DNA of 64,000 nt from CAVPCY01 sp963702525 (GTDB lineage: Bacteria > Actinomycetota > Coriobacteriia > Anaerosomatales > PHET01), in assembly GCA_963702525.1 (NCBI GenBank), contig CAVPCY010000017.1:62001-126000 (forward strand), read 5' to 3'. Positions 1 to 9,997 of this stretch are shown in pieces (position 1 is the stretch's first letter; every line of letters starts with the position of its first letter). Under the pieces are notes generated by a model, which was given only the letters and a program-made list of their open reading frames with translations, was not told the origin of the DNA and did not search any database. A program made the position numbers and the translations under genes.

Positions 1-1
1 C

Positions 2-49
2 GCCGAGGCAGCGCGCATCGCCTACGAGTGCACGGCCAAGTCGACGTAA
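2..49 (+). CDS. C-terminal end of a truncated gene, product unknown
   Basis: The first bases read as an open frame of 15 codons ending in TAA at 47-49 (tail AEAARIAYECTAKST), with coding-like composition. It converges with the AI-2E permease gene that ends at 68. The rest of the gene lies to the left of the window, so nothing can be said of its function. Confidence 0.35.
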   Translation, partial: AEAARIAYECTAKST

Positions 50-67
50 GCGCTGTCGGCCGAGCGC

Positions 68-1213
68 CTAGAGCTCCTCGGCGGCGTATCCCTCCGCGGT
101 GGAAGCACCCGGCTCGAACGCCGTCGACAAGCGCCTGCCCGCCTTGAGGAACAGCGCTGTCAGCGGTGCTCCAAGCGCGGCGCCGAGGATTCCAGCGAAG
201 ATTCCGCCGAGCAGCGTGACCACGAGGATGACCAGCGGGTGGAGGTCCAGGGAGTCACCCATGACTCGCGCGTTGATGACGGTCTGCAGCACGTTCTGGA
301 CAACCAGCACGATCACGAGCAGCAGCACAGCGGTGGGCAGACCGGCAGTGCCGAGCGCGACGAGGAAGGCGAACGCACCCGAGATGATGGCGCCGAAGTA
401 CGGGATGTAGCACGTCATGAAGGTGACCAGCGCGACGGTCGCAGCGAGTGGAACCCCCAGCAGCAGCATGGACAGGCCTATCACTGTGGCCACTACCGCG
501 CCGGTGATCGTGGTGCCTCGGAAGTAGCCGCGCATCGCGCCCACCGCGTCCTGTACGATTCCCTCTCCCACAGCCACCGGCAGACCTCCCATGTGGCGGC
601 CCAGGTAGTTGGAGATGGTGGGGAAGTCGGACAGCACGTAGAACAGCAGCGTCGTGCCGATGAACACCGCGAACAGGAACCCCAGCGCCGAGGAAAGGCC
701 CGCGGTCAGTGCCGAGCCAAGCGAGGCCAGCGCATCACCTGAAGGCGCGGCGCCCGCGTCCTGGGCTGCCGTGATCGCCTCCCGAATGGCGGTGGCGTTG
801 ATCCCGAAGGACTCGAGCGTCGTAGCCAGCGCGTCAAGGCCGGCCTGGACCTGCTCTTGGATGGCTGGCCACTGGGCGACGATTCCCTCGACCGTGACCC
901 ATATGACGACACTGACGATCACGAAGAGCAGGAGCAGCACGAGACCTGCTGCGGCCGACTTGCCCAGTCCGCGCGCCATGAGCTTCTCGCACAGCGGGTA
1001 GGCCACCATACCGATGACCATTGCGACGATCAGTGGGATCGTGACCGTTGCGCTCACACCCATGAACCAGCCGAAGAGCCAGATCACGCCCGCTACACCG
1101 ATGATGACCCACGAGGCGATACCAACGGTCATCACCCAACCCGGCAGCATCTCGGGAGACCTCTCCGTGAACTGCTGCCCCGCGTCACGGATCTTGTCGC
1201 CTAGTCCTGACAT
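68..1213 (-). CDS. AI-2E family transporter (PerM/YdiK-type permease)
   Basis: A 381-residue polytopic membrane protein of the AI-2E exporter-like family. Two N-terminal membrane segments are followed by a long hydrophilic stretch (about residues 90-150), then a segment with FYVLSDFPTISNYL and the conserved C-terminal membrane half with the CYIPYFGAIISG motif and a DSLDLHPLVILV region typical of the family. The frame stays open far upstream, but the ATG at 1213 follows a strong GGAGGGG site six bases away and gives the normal family length. Family members export autoinducer-2 or, in some Gram-positives, exchange Na+ for H+; the substrate here cannot be told. It is divergent from the por genes. 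Confidence 0.9.
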   Translation of the reverse strand: MSGLGDKIRDAGQQFTERSPEMLPGWVMTVGIASWVIIGVAGVIWLFGWFMGVSATVTIPLIVAMVIGMVAYPLCEKLMARGLGKSAAAGLVLLLLFVIVSVVIWVTVEGIVAQWPAIQEQVQAGLDALATTLESFGINATAIREAITAAQDAGAAPSGDALASLGSALTAGLSSALGFLFAVFIGTTLLFYVLSDFPTISNYLGRHMGGLPVAVGEGIVQDAVGAMRGYFRGTTITGAVVATVIGLSMLLLGVPLAATVALVTFMTCYIPYFGAIISGAFAFLVALGTAGLPTAVLLLVIVLVVQNVLQTVINARVMGDSLDLHPLVILVVTLLGGIFAGILGAALGAPLTALFLKAGRRLSTAFEPGASTAEGYAAEEL

Positions 1214-1417
1214 CAAGTCCCCTCCAGAACGCGCGAGAGTGTCTTTGCGTTCGCAGCGGCGAATCCCGCCACAAACGACCCCTGCAAGAGTAGGCGACCG
1301 CACCCCATGCGTCGACCCACGGGCAGATGGTACGCATGCGGAGGTGCTCGGGCTACTATGTGTGTGCGCAGAGGCGGCTGGTGTCCTGCACTTCGTGAGT
1401 GGCCGAGGAGGTCCCGG

Positions 1418-1726
1418 GTGGGTACGCGCGAGTGTGGCTCTGAAATAGCGATGTCGCGTCCTGCGCGCGGCGAGGCCGGGCGCACCGGAGACTGGCGAAG
1501 CAAGCGGCCCGTCCTGAACGAAGCCCTGTGCACCGACGTCAAGCAAGGTCGCGAGACGTGTCAGCGGTGTTGGGCGTACTGCCCCGACGCATCTATCGCC
1601 CGCGGAGTACCGCCGCAGGTCGATCTCGACTACTGCAAGGGCTGCGGCATCTGCGCCGAAGTGTGCCCGAGCAAGGCGATCGAGATGGTGCCCGAACAGG
1701 TGCACGGGGTCTGCGACCTCGGCTAG
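1418..1726 (+). CDS. porD: Pyruvate:ferredoxin oxidoreductase delta subunit (2x[4Fe-4S] ferredoxin)
   Basis: A 102-residue ferredoxin-type subunit that carries electrons from pyruvate (or another 2-oxoacid) oxidation to free ferredoxin. The TGDWRSKRP segment before the clusters is characteristic of PorD. Cluster cysteines lie in CQRCWAYCPD and CKGCGICAEVCPSKAIEM; the first set has C...CQRCWAYC spacing, and an earlier Cys (ALCTD) supplies its first ligand. The GTG at 1418 has GAGGAGG six bases upstream; an internal ATG at 1451 is less favoured. Alpha and beta follow after an intervening channel gene. No gamma subunit is seen nearby, so it must be elsewhere or dispensable. Confidence 0.88.
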   Translation: MGTRECGSEIAMSRPARGEAGRTGDWRSKRPVLNEALCTDVKQGRETCQRCWAYCPDASIARGVPPQVDLDYCKGCGICAEVCPSKAIEMVPEQVHGVCDLG

Positions 1727-1760
1727 GCGAGTACCGAATCACCACCAGGAAGGGACTAGC

Positions 1761-2480
1761 GTGGGCGCAGAAGAACCGATCGGCGAGCAGCTGGAACAGG
1801 CCGCCGTGATGTCGGCGGACGAGCACCAGGTACGCGACGCCTACGGGCTTGCGCTCATGCTGCTGCTGCTCTCCACACTCGGCCTGATCGCCGCCGGAGT
1901 GCCGGTCTCATCCCCGCTCGCGGTGGGAGCGGCAGCCCTCCAGGTCTTGGCCCTCGTGCTCACGCTGCGCGTCTCGGGCGTCAGGCTCCTTACCTTCAGG
2001 GTCGGCATAGTCGTACTCGGGGCTCTGTTTATCGCGTCCGTAGTGCTGTCGCAGGTGCGAGGCGACACGACGACGGTGGTATCGGTGGCCCTCTGGCTCG
2101 TGCTCACGCTGACCACAATCGGAGCGATCGGCAAGCGACTGGCGACGTATCGCAGAGTGACGCTGCAGCTTGTGTTGGGGCTGCTCTGCATCTACATGCT
2201 GATCGGCCTGTCGTTCAGCCTCGCCTATCTGATCGTCGACATGGTAGTCCCGTCGTCGTTCGACCCGTGGCCGCTCAAGATCTCGGGCTGCGTCTACTAC
2301 AGCTTCATCACGCTGGCCACGGTTGGCTACGGTGACGTGTCGCCGGTCGCACCGATCGCGCGGAGCCTCGCCGTGGCAGAGTCCATCTTGGGCCAACTCT
2401 ATCTCGTGAGCGTTGTGTCACTGGCCGTGAGCCGTCTGGGCAGGGAACGTCGTGCGAAGCCCCTCGAGGAGAGCGAATGA
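1761..2480 (+). CDS. Two-pore-segment potassium channel family protein
   Basis: A 239-residue membrane protein with about four hydrophobic segments in its first 150 residues, then a pore helix and the K+ selectivity filter TVGYGD (about residues 187-192), followed by the last membrane helix. This is an ion_trans_2 type channel. The first four segments do not resemble a charged voltage sensor. GTG start at 1761 with AGGAAGGGA upstream. It overlaps porA by four bases (ATGA) and follows porD after 34 bases, so it is co-transcribed with the por genes. This is an unusual position; a link between membrane potential and ferredoxin metabolism is only a guess. There is no cytosolic RCK/TrkA-N domain. 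Confidence 0.85.
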   Translation: MGAEEPIGEQLEQAAVMSADEHQVRDAYGLALMLLLLSTLGLIAAGVPVSSPLAVGAAALQVLALVLTLRVSGVRLLTFRVGIVVLGALFIASVVLSQVRGDTTTVVSVALWLVLTLTTIGAIGKRLATYRRVTLQLVLGLLCIYMLIGLSFSLAYLIVDMVVPSSFDPWPLKISGCVYYSFITLATVGYGDVSPVAPIARSLAVAESILGQLYLVSVVSLAVSRLGRERRAKPLEESE

Positions 2481-3704
2481 TCGCCGTCTCTACCGTCATG
2501 ACCGGCAACGAGGCCGCGGCGACCGCCGCGAAGCTCGCGCGCGTACAGGTTGTCGCGGCGTACCCCATCACCCCGCAGTCGCCCGTGGTGGAGCAGCTCT
2601 CGGCGTGGGTGGAGTCCGGCGAGCTGCCGGCCGAGTTCGTCGCGGTCGAGTCCGAGCACTCCGCGCTGTCCGTGTGCATCGGCGCGTCAACCGTTGGTGC
2701 GCGGGCTTTCACCGCGACCAGCGCCAACGGGCTCGCCTACATGACCGAGCAGGTCTGGTGGGCGGCCGGTGCGCGGCTCCCGATAGTGATGTGCGTGGCG
2801 AACCGCGCGATGGCCGCTCCATGGAACGTGCTCAACGACCAGCAGGACTCGATGAGCGTGCGCGACGCCGGCTGGATCCAGCTCTACTGCCGAGACAACC
2901 AGGAGATCCTCGACACCACTGTTCAGGCGTACCGAATCGCCGAGCGACTCCACGTGCCTGTGATGGTCTGCTACGACGGCTTCCTGCTCTCGCACACCAT
3001 GATGCCGGTCGAGGTTCCACGACGCCGAGACGGTCGATGCGTTCCTGCCGCCCTTCACGGACCCGCTCCAGATCGTCGACCCGGCCGACCCGCGCAATGT
3101 GGGGCCCGTGACCATGGCCGACCCGCGTGCCGATGCCGGCGGCACGACCTGTCACGGCTACATGGAGATCCGCGCCCTGCATCAGCAGGCGCTTCTCGGC
3201 GCGCTCACGGCGGTGCCGGAGGTCGACGCCGAATGGGCTGAGGGCACCGGACGCACATGGGGCGGTCTGACCTGGGAGCACCTGCTCGATGATGCCGAGG
3301 TAGTGCTGATCGCTGCCGGGTCGCTCGGCACGCAGCTCACGCTCGTCGCCGAGCAGCTTCGTGCTGAAGGAGTCGTGGCAGGAGTGCTTGGCCTGCGCTG
3401 CTACCGGCCGTTCCCGGTCGAGGCCCTGCGCGCGAAGTTGGCGGGCCGCAAGATCGCCATCGTCTTCGACAAGGCGATGAGCTACGGCTACGAAGGCCCC
3501 ATCTGCGGCGACCTGAAGGCGGCGCTGTGCGGTGTCAGCGACGCGCCGGTCGTGTTCGGAACGGTGAGCGGGCTCGGCGGCCGAGACACGACGCCGGCGG
3601 ACCTTCTCGGCGCCGCACAGCGTGCCATCGCCGACTACAGCGACGGCATACGCGACCGTGGCGCCGACTGGATCAATCTGCAGTTGGAAGGCGGTGCCCG
3701 GTGA
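2477..3704 (+). CDS. porA: Pyruvate:ferredoxin oxidoreductase alpha subunit (frameshifted)
   Basis: This subunit carries the domain I/II folds of 2-oxoacid:ferredoxin oxidoreductase. The start MTGNEAAATAAKLA, the AYPITPQSPVVE motif and the VESEHSA segment are typical of PorA, as are NDQQDSMSVRDAGW and the C-terminal LGLRCYRPFP...VFDKAMSYGYEGP. The frame breaks after SHTMMPVEV near 3017 and continues one base later as HDAETVDAFLPPFTDP to the TGA at 3702-3704. One extra base explains it; without it the protein is 408 residues, a normal length. The start overlaps the channel gene (ATGA) and the end overlaps porB (GTGA), so translation is coupled. Probably a sequence error rather than a dead gene. 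Confidence 0.9.
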
Positions 3705-4597
3705 CTCGTATCGTCGACCTTCCCGACGCGGAGTTCGTGCTCCCGGGCAACCGCGCGTGTGCCGGCTGCCCGCTCGGGATCGCGCTTCGACCCATCACCG
3801 CGGCGCTCGAGGGCAAGATGGTGCTCGTCAACCCGGCGAGCTGCCTGACAGTGCTCGGCGGCATGTACCCTACGGCCTCGCTCGCGGTGCCGTGGGTCAA
3901 CGTCGCATTCCCGTCGACAGCGGCGTCCGCGTCCGGAATCGCCGCCGGTCTTCGCGCGACTGGGCGTGCCGACGAGATGACGGTTCTCGCGATGGCAGGC
4001 GATGGCGGCACGGCCGATATCGGGATTCAGGCGCTGTCCGGAGCCGCCGAACGCAACGAGGACATGATCTACGTCTGCTACGACAACGAGGCGTACATGA
4101 ACACCGGCACACAACGTTCGGGCTCGACTCCCGCGGGCGCGCGCACCACCACGACGTGGGCCGGCAAGCGCGAGAACCCCAAGGACGTGCCCGCGATCAT
4201 GGAGGCGCACAACATCCCGTACGTCGCATCGACCTCGGCGGTCTATCCCGACGACCTCTACGACAAGGTCGTCAAGGCCCGCACGATCCACGGCCTGCGC
4301 TACATCCACATGAACCTGCCCTGCCCCAGCGGCTGGTCGTTCGACCCCAAGGACGGCGTGAACATCGGCAGGCTCGCCATCGATGCCGGGCTTGTCGTGC
4401 TCTACGAGATCGAGCACGGCGAGTTCAGGCTCACCGGTCGCAGCAAGACGCTGGCGAAGGCGGGGCTTCAGGCCACGGTCGCCGACTTCGTCGCCACGCA
4501 GGGCCGCTTCCGCGGTATCTCCGACGAAACAGTGGCATCGGTCCAGAAGTGGGCCGAGCAGCGCTGGGAGCGCTTCCAGGAGCGCGACGCGGGCTAA
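3701..4597 (+). CDS. porB: Pyruvate:ferredoxin oxidoreductase beta subunit (TPP-binding)
   Basis: A 298-residue thiamine-pyrophosphate subunit that decarboxylates the 2-oxoacid and passes electrons to its [4Fe-4S] cluster. The cluster cysteines appear as CAGCPLG near the N-terminus, NPASCLTVLGG, and a later NLPCPSGW. The TPP/Mg2+ motif is seen as MAGDGGTADIGIQAL...NDEAYMNTG-like (CYDNEAYMNTGTQRSGSTP). GTG start at 3701 overlaps the porA stop; GGAAGG lies upstream. The stop overlaps that of the convergent TRIC-like gene by four bases. Substrate specificity (pyruvate or another 2-oxoacid) cannot be settled by eye, but PorA/PorB similarity favours pyruvate. Confidence 0.92.
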   Translation: MTRIVDLPDAEFVLPGNRACAGCPLGIALRPITAALEGKMVLVNPASCLTVLGGMYPTASLAVPWVNVAFPSTAASASGIAAGLRATGRADEMTVLAMAGDGGTADIGIQALSGAAERNEDMIYVCYDNEAYMNTGTQRSGSTPAGARTTTTWAGKRENPKDVPAIMEAHNIPYVASTSAVYPDDLYDKVVKARTIHGLRYIHMNLPCPSGWSFDPKDGVNIGRLAIDAGLVVLYEIEHGEFRLTGRSKTLAKAGLQATVADFVATQGRFRGISDETVASVQKWAEQRWERFQERDAG

Positions 4598-5556
4598 CGA
4601 TTCGAGTCGTCCTCGACCGCACGCTCGGCGTCGGCATTCTGCACGGTGTCAGTGGGTGTGTCCTCGTGTGTCGTGCGGCGGAGCAGCCTGCTTCCGCCAC
4701 GAAAGATGCTGCGCGGAACCGCCGTTACCGTAGGCGTGAGGTCGAACGGCTCGGGCGACTCCCAGCCCAGCCACAGAGAGCCCACTCGAAGAATCATCGC
4801 CACCGACGCCGCAGCGAGCATCGCCGGGAACTTGGTGATGTTGAGCCATGTGGCGAGCAGCACGTAGGTCGTACTGCCGGCCAAGGCCGCAGTGGCTGAC
4901 AGGCTGCCTCGGCGAAGGATCTCCGGCTCGCGGTCGCACAGAACGTCACGGATCATCCCTCCACCGATAGCGGTGACCGTACCCAGCATGATGGCCGGGA
5001 CGATGGTGAGTCCCGCAACCAAGGCCTTGTCGGCACCGACGATGCAGAACAGCGCGAGCGAGAAGGCGTCGATCACCGCGAGGGCAGGCCTGAGCCTTCG
5101 AGCTGCCGAGAAGAAGAACATGGCGACGAGCGCGGCCACCAGAACCGCTCCCAGCGCGCGCGGCTCATCGAGTGCGAAGACGCCGTAGTCCTGGAGCAGC
5201 GTGTCTCGGATGATGCCTCCGCCGAGTCCGTTGACCACAGCGAGCACCATCACGCCGGTGATATCGAACCTGAGCCGGACCGCCGTCATGCCGCCGGCGA
5301 GCGCACCGGCGAAGATGGCCGCGACCTCGAACCACACCGGCAGGAAGAGCGACTGGGCGGTGACGGGTGTTGTAGTGGTGACCGCCGAAGGCAGCACCGA
5401 CGCCACCACGCTCGGCACGACCGTCGTGACGATGCTCTCGAGCGTGCCGGTGCTCGCTGCGCTCGTGGTCGCCGAGGAGGCGACGGATGCGGTTGCCGTC
5501 GTCAGAGTGCTGGCCGCAGCCACGGCACCGCTTGCTAGCAGGCACAGACCCGTCAC
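4594..5556 (-). CDS. Trimeric intracellular cation (TRIC) channel family protein, UPF0126
   Basis: A 320-residue membrane protein with the family's internal two-fold repeat: two copies of a three-helix unit, each with a glycine-rich GGGIIRD or GGGMIRD motif (near residues 113 and 199). Bacterial TRIC proteins form trimeric cation channels. An unusual Ser/Thr/Ala-rich N-terminal segment of about 65 residues precedes the first repeat, and a charged tail follows the last. It may be a processed leader or a wrongly early start; internal starts near the VWFEVAAIFAG segment would give a usual family length of about 210-250. It converges with porB (stops overlap at 4594-4597). Confidence 0.8.
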   Translation of the reverse strand: MTGLCLLASGAVAAASTLTTATASVASSATTSAASTGTLESIVTTVVPSVVASVLPSAVTTTTPVTAQSLFLPVWFEVAAIFAGALAGGMTAVRLRFDITGVMVLAVVNGLGGGIIRDTLLQDYGVFALDEPRALGAVLVAALVAMFFFSAARRLRPALAVIDAFSLALFCIVGADKALVAGLTIVPAIMLGTVTAIGGGMIRDVLCDREPEILRRGSLSATAALAGSTTYVLLATWLNITKFPAMLAAASVAMILRVGSLWLGWESPEPFDLTPTVTAVPRSIFRGGSRLLRRTTHEDTPTDTVQNADAERAVEDDSNR

Positions 5557-5697
5557 GCCGCCTCCGCTCGAAAGCCTCCAGCACAGAGTGTCCCCGTAGT
5601 GGCGCCACTTCGTCCGTGAGCGTAGACGACCCGCAATACCCCCGTGCCCGCGCCGATACCGCGGCCGCCCGATACTACGCGTGCACGTGGCCCGGAT

Positions 5698-5735
5698 GAA
5701 GAAGGCCCGGAGCAGATGCCCCAGGCCCTCGTCAC
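5698..5735 (-). terminator. Rho-independent terminator of the S55 peptidase gene
   Basis: On the minus strand an 11-bp stem (GGCCTGGGGCA with TGCTCCGGGCC, two GT pairs) closes a 2-base loop and is followed by TTCTTC. It lies about 25 bases after the stop of the gene ending at 5756. Confidence 0.65.
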
Positions 5736-5755
5736 GCGAGTCCCCACGGATTCGC

Positions 5756-8283
5756 CTACCTAGTGACCTTCAGGGTGCGGGTGGATGAGGTGCTCGTCAC
5801 GTTGGTCGCGCCCGGTCCGGGCACGTAGCGCGCGCGGACCTTGTAGGTTCCGGTGCGGCTCGGCTTGTAGCTGACACTCGCCTTTCCGCCCACGAGGGGG
5901 CGCGTGCCGATCGAGTACCACCAGCCGCCCGAGTAGCGCTCGAACACGACCTTGCCGGTCGCGCTCGTCGGGGTAACCGATGCGCGCAGGGTTGTCGTGC
6001 GGCCTCGCTTGAACCTGTAGCTCGAGGCCGAGAGCGAGGTGCTCGCGCGCACCTTGATAGAGATGGTTCCTTGGGTCGCGAGCGTGTTCTCGTCACCTGC
6101 GACCCGAAATGTCAGCCTCCCGGAGCGGGTCATGCTTGGCGCCAGGTACTCGAAGCTCCCTTCCTCAGGATCGAACGAGATCGTAGTCAGTGCCGAGGGT
6201 GTGCTCGAGCCGGAGTACAGACGCGAGACCGCGACTTCTACGTCGCCTTGCGCGCCGAGCAGCTCGCCCTCGACCATCGCCTGCTCACCGTGGGGAAGGG
6301 TCGGGGAGTCGACCAGTTCGTCGTTCATGTCGTAGGCCTTGACGTTGAGTGCAGGTGCCGCCTTGGCGACTCCTCCCATCACCACGTACTCCATCGCCTT
6401 GGTCGCCTCGATGGGGGAGTAGGTCCTCGGCTTCGTCGAGGGCTTGGGGCTCTCGCTGGCCGAACCAAGCATCGAGGCCATCTCGACGGGCTGGAACATC
6501 ACCTTCAGCGTGTTGTTGGGCAGTTCGTCGGTGATGTCCTTGGCGGCTTGCGCGGTCGTCCGACGGTCCACCGAGCTGACCCTCTCCGAGAAGTAGTACT
6601 GCTCCTGGTTGAACTCCTCCTCGCCATCGTCGAAGCCCCAGGCGTTGCTGGCCTGCAACTCACCGGTGAGCGGCACGCCTGTCGGGATCGCGAACGGGAC
6701 TTCGACGGTTTGCGTGGCCTCGACGCCCCACTGGAGCAGCGAGACGGTGGCGGTGTTGTCGCCGGTGCGCAGGCCACCCGGCACGTCGACCGCCACGACC
6801 TCTGCGTTACGGCGGGCTGGCGCCATCTCGGCAACAAGGCTCACCGACTGGATCTTGGGGTGCGCGATGCCGTTGCCACTGAGTTGCTGCAGCTGGGAGA
6901 CGATCGACGCCACGTCCATCATCGCGGCGCCCGCTATGTCGTAGCTGTCGTCGAACATGTTCGCTTTGACGAGGGTGAACTCAGTCGCTCCATCCTTGAC
7001 CACCACGGTGGTCGTTGTGAGCGCGCTGCCCTTGAGTCCGTAAGCGTCGGTTGCATGGCTGGCCGCGAGGTAAGCCGCGGCGGGTGCCAAGCCCTCGTAG
7101 TTCCAGCCGGAATGGTTGATTGCGAAGCTCGGGATCTCGGTGGTCGAGGTGCCCACCTTGCTGTAGTCAATCGTGCCGTTGTCGTCGGTGTCTTCACGGT
7201 AGGTGACCGTGGCAGCGACGCTGGCCTTGGCGGTCATCAGGCCGTCGACACCCATGATGCCCGCTCCACGGTCTTGCGTGAGAGTGCCGCGGAGCGCCGC
7301 GGGCCGGGCCATCTTGTAGGGAGTCTCGAGGCTCGGCCACACACCATCGACCCACGCGTTGCTCATGAACAGGCCGGACTTGCCCTCGTAGTTCATGGGG
7401 TGACCGAACGCCAGGACGTTGGTGCCGCTCACGTACGTGACCGTGCCCACGCCACCGGCCCAAAGGTCGCCCTTGGCCGCGAGAACGGCGATGGCCGATC
7501 CCGGCTCGAACTGAGCGTTGTAGGAGGACTCCATGCTCGAACAGGCCGGACACGAGCGGCACGACACTGCCGCCGTTGGCCTCGACGTGCTTCTTGTACG
7601 CCCGATACAGCTTCGACCGAGGGATCGATGCCGCCGAGATACTGCGAAGTCAGCGGCTTCGCGACGAACGTGCCGCTGGCGGCAGCCTTCTCGAAACCGT
7701 CGGGGTTGTCAGTGATCACGATGCTGTTGACGGCCTGGCCGTCGATCACAACCGGCTCGGCGAGCGACTTGAGGCTCGTCGTTCCCATGGGGGCGGGATA
7801 GTTCTCGATGACCTTCATCGCATCGACGGGCGTCGCGAGACCGAAGCCGTTCTTTGTGAACCAGTTTCCGTAGGACAGCGCGCCGACGAGCTTGTCGGTG
7901 CCGCCGTCGTCCACGTATATGGGGCTGCCGCTCATTCCGGCGGCGATGCCACCGATCCCATCAGGGTCGATGACTCTCGGATCGGTCACCTCGAACAGGA
8001 TGAGCGCTGCCAGCTCTGGCGGTCCATCAGAGAATCCGTAGGTCACGGCTGTTACGCGGACCGACATGTCCGTGATCGTCTTGCCCTTGAGCACGGTGCT
8101 CAGGTGGCCTTCGACATAACCCGGAGTAGGGCCTTCGTCGATCAGCTGCTGAAGTTCGGCCGTGCTGAGGGTCGGCCCGATCACGGGCGCCGCGTATGCG
8201 CTCGCGCATGTCGCGACCAGTGCGACCGTGAGTGCGGCGATCGCGCCGATGCGGGCAAGGTCAAAGCGTCTGGGTACATTCAT
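5756..8283 (-). CDS. Secreted SpoIVB-type S55 serine peptidase with C-terminal Ig-like domain (frameshifted)
   Basis: About 841 residues after correction. It has an N-terminal signal peptide (hydrophobic core ALTVALVATCASAYA), then a SpoIVB (peptidase S55) domain with GIGGIAAGMSGSPIYV, where the Ser of MSGSP is the expected nucleophile, and later GTVTYVSGTNVLAFGHPM, which resembles the second conserved S55 block with its His. A long beta-rich middle and a C-terminal Ig-like module (about the last 90 residues) follow. ATG at 8283 is preceded by GGGGGAG. Two breaks, near 7608 and 7535, each need one extra base removed; the short middle piece reads KKHVEANGGSVVPLVSGLFEHG. In spore formers SpoIVB cleaves SpoIVFA; here a role in envelope proteolysis is only inferred. 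Confidence 0.82.
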
Positions 8284-8423
8284 GGCTCCCCCTAGGGTGA
8301 GTCGGCCGCCTAGCCGAGTGATTCTGCCATCGTAGTACGCAAGGCCACGTCTAGGGGAACAAACTTGGCGAAGACCGGTGCGCCGCGTCACGGTGCGGTG
8401 CCGAGCAGGGAGGATCTCGAGAG

Positions 8424-9836
8424 ATGGCAACACAACAGGCGCCTTCCGGCCCACCGCTGGTTCCCAGTGGATCGCGCGTGGTCGTGGTTGTCTCGGCTGG
8501 CCCGCACCCCTCGCCACCGACTGCGTTCGTGGTGACGCCGCCAGTGGTGGGCAAGGACCAGGGCAAGGCGCTCGCCGAACTGCAGGAAGTCGGCCTTCAG
8601 GCGCAGGTCTTCAACGACTACAGCGATTCGCTGAAGCGCGGTGACGTCATCGGCCAACTGCCGTCAGCCGGCGCGAGCACGCCTGCGGGCAGCGAGGCCG
8701 TGCTGATCGTGTCGAGCGGCAAGGCTCCGGCGCCTACGGCTGCGGCGGTGCTGCCGGAGGTCGTAGGCAAGACGGAGCCAGGAGGCGGTCTCCGAGCTGC
8801 AGCAGGCTGGCTTCTCGCCCCAGGTGGTGCGCGAGCACAGTCCCTCCGCGCCCGAAGGCAAGGTCATCGGTCAGTTGCCTAGCGCCCGCTCGCTTGCCGC
8901 GGCTCCACCGAAGAGCAACGGGTGGATCGTGTGGGTCGCCGTAGCGGCAGCGGTCGTCTTGCTCGGGCTGCTGGCGTTCTTCTTCCTGCGCGGCTCGGGC
9001 GGCAAGGTCGTCGTCCCGGACGTGACCGGCATGACACAGGAAGAGGCCGTCAAGGAGCTCGAGGATGCCGGCCTGGAGGTCAAGGTAACAGAGGCCGACG
9101 AGGACAAGGCGGGAGATGCCGACGAGGGAACGGTCGTTGAGCAGAATCCGCCGGCGGGCACCGAGGTCAACGAGGGTGACGAGGAAGAGATAGTCGTTGT
9201 TCCTCCAAAGACGCTTGGTCCAGGTGCCTGACGTTCGCAAGCAGAACCAGGCCGATGCGACCAAGGCACTGCAGGACGCGGGGCTCGTGGTCTCTGTCAC
9301 GCGGGAGTTCAGCAACACGGTCGACAAGGGACTCGTGATCTCGCAGTCCCCGACTGCGGGACAGAAGGTGCCACCGGGCACGACCGTGGGGATCGCGATC
9401 TCCGAGGGCCCGCAGGTCAAGAACGTCGACGTGCCCGATGTCGTGGGCCTGAAGAAGGCGGACGCGGAGAACGCTCTGAAGGATGCCGGGCTCAAGGTCG
9501 TCGTCGCGGAGAGCCCGAGCGACGATGTCGCCAAGGGCCTTGTGAGCGCGCAGCTGCCCGCGAGCGGGCGAGTCGGTGGCTCCTGGTACGAGCATCGGCA
9601 TCGTCGTGTCGACCGGTCCTGCGGCCTCGCCCGACGAGGTGAGCGCTCCGGACGTCGTTGGGGTGACGCTGGCCGAGGCGCAGCAGACGATATCTGACGC
9701 CGGGCTGGAGGCGATACCCGTGCCTGCAACAGGCACCGGAAAGCCCGCGAACGAGGTCGTCGCCCAGACGCCTGAAGGCGGGACCAAGGTGCAGAAGGGC
9801 AGCGATATCGTGCTCTACTACTCGACCGGTCCCTAG
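8424..9836 (+). CDS. Membrane-anchored PASTA-repeat protein (three frameshifts)
   Basis: About 469 residues after correction. Two PASTA-like units (VTPPVVGKDQ..., LPEVVGKTE...) come before a single membrane helix (WVAVAAAVVLLGLLAFFFL, coded about 8937-8993); about four more follow it, starting VVVPDVTGMTQEEA, VQVPDVRKQNQADA, VDVPDVVGLKKADA and SAPDVVGVTLAEA. PASTA domains bind peptidoglycan or beta-lactams and usually sit outside the cell on Ser/Thr kinases; no kinase domain is present. The frame shifts forward by one extra base near 8785, 9208 and 9570. ATG at 8424 follows AGGGAGG ten bases upstream. Divergent from the S55 peptidase gene. Confidence 0.82.
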
Positions 9837-9862
9837 GGAGGCTGAGGCGGGCCTCGGCGCGA

Positions 9863-9891
9863 TTGACCGAGCACAAACGAGCCGATACCAT
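9863..9891 (+). promoter_or_regulatory. Promoter of tRNA-Phe
   Basis: TTGACC at 9863-9868 and TACCAT at 9886-9891 are separated by 17 bases, a sigma-70-type spacing. The tRNA begins 18 bases after the -10 element. Confidence 0.65.
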
Positions 9892-9908
9892 ACGTGAGCA
9901 CGTGCAAC

Positions 9909-9984
9909 GGCCAGGTAGCTCAGATGGTAGAGCAGGGGATTGAAAATCCCCGTGCCGGCGGTTCAAGTCCGTCTCTGGCCACCA
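9909..9984 (+). tRNA. tRNA-Phe (GAA)
   Basis: A full cloverleaf is present: acceptor GGCCAGG pairs with TCTGGCC, the anticodon stem GGGGA/TCCCC holds anticodon GAA at 9942-9944, and the T arm reads CGGTTCAAGTCCG. The CCA end is encoded (9982-9984). It is the left boundary of two gene blocks that end in sequences resembling its 3' part or 3' flank. Confidence 0.95.
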
Positions 9985-9997
9985 TGCGAATACTGAA

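Noticed and set aside
3010..3025. Programmed +1 frameshifting in porA and the other split genes
   Set aside because: The sites share no slippery motif, affect unrelated genes on both strands, and almost all are plain one-base insertions.
6071..7801. A 576-codon plus-strand frame
   Set aside because: It is opposite the S55 peptidase gene, shows no family motif and has the Arg/His/Gly-rich make-up of an antisense frame.
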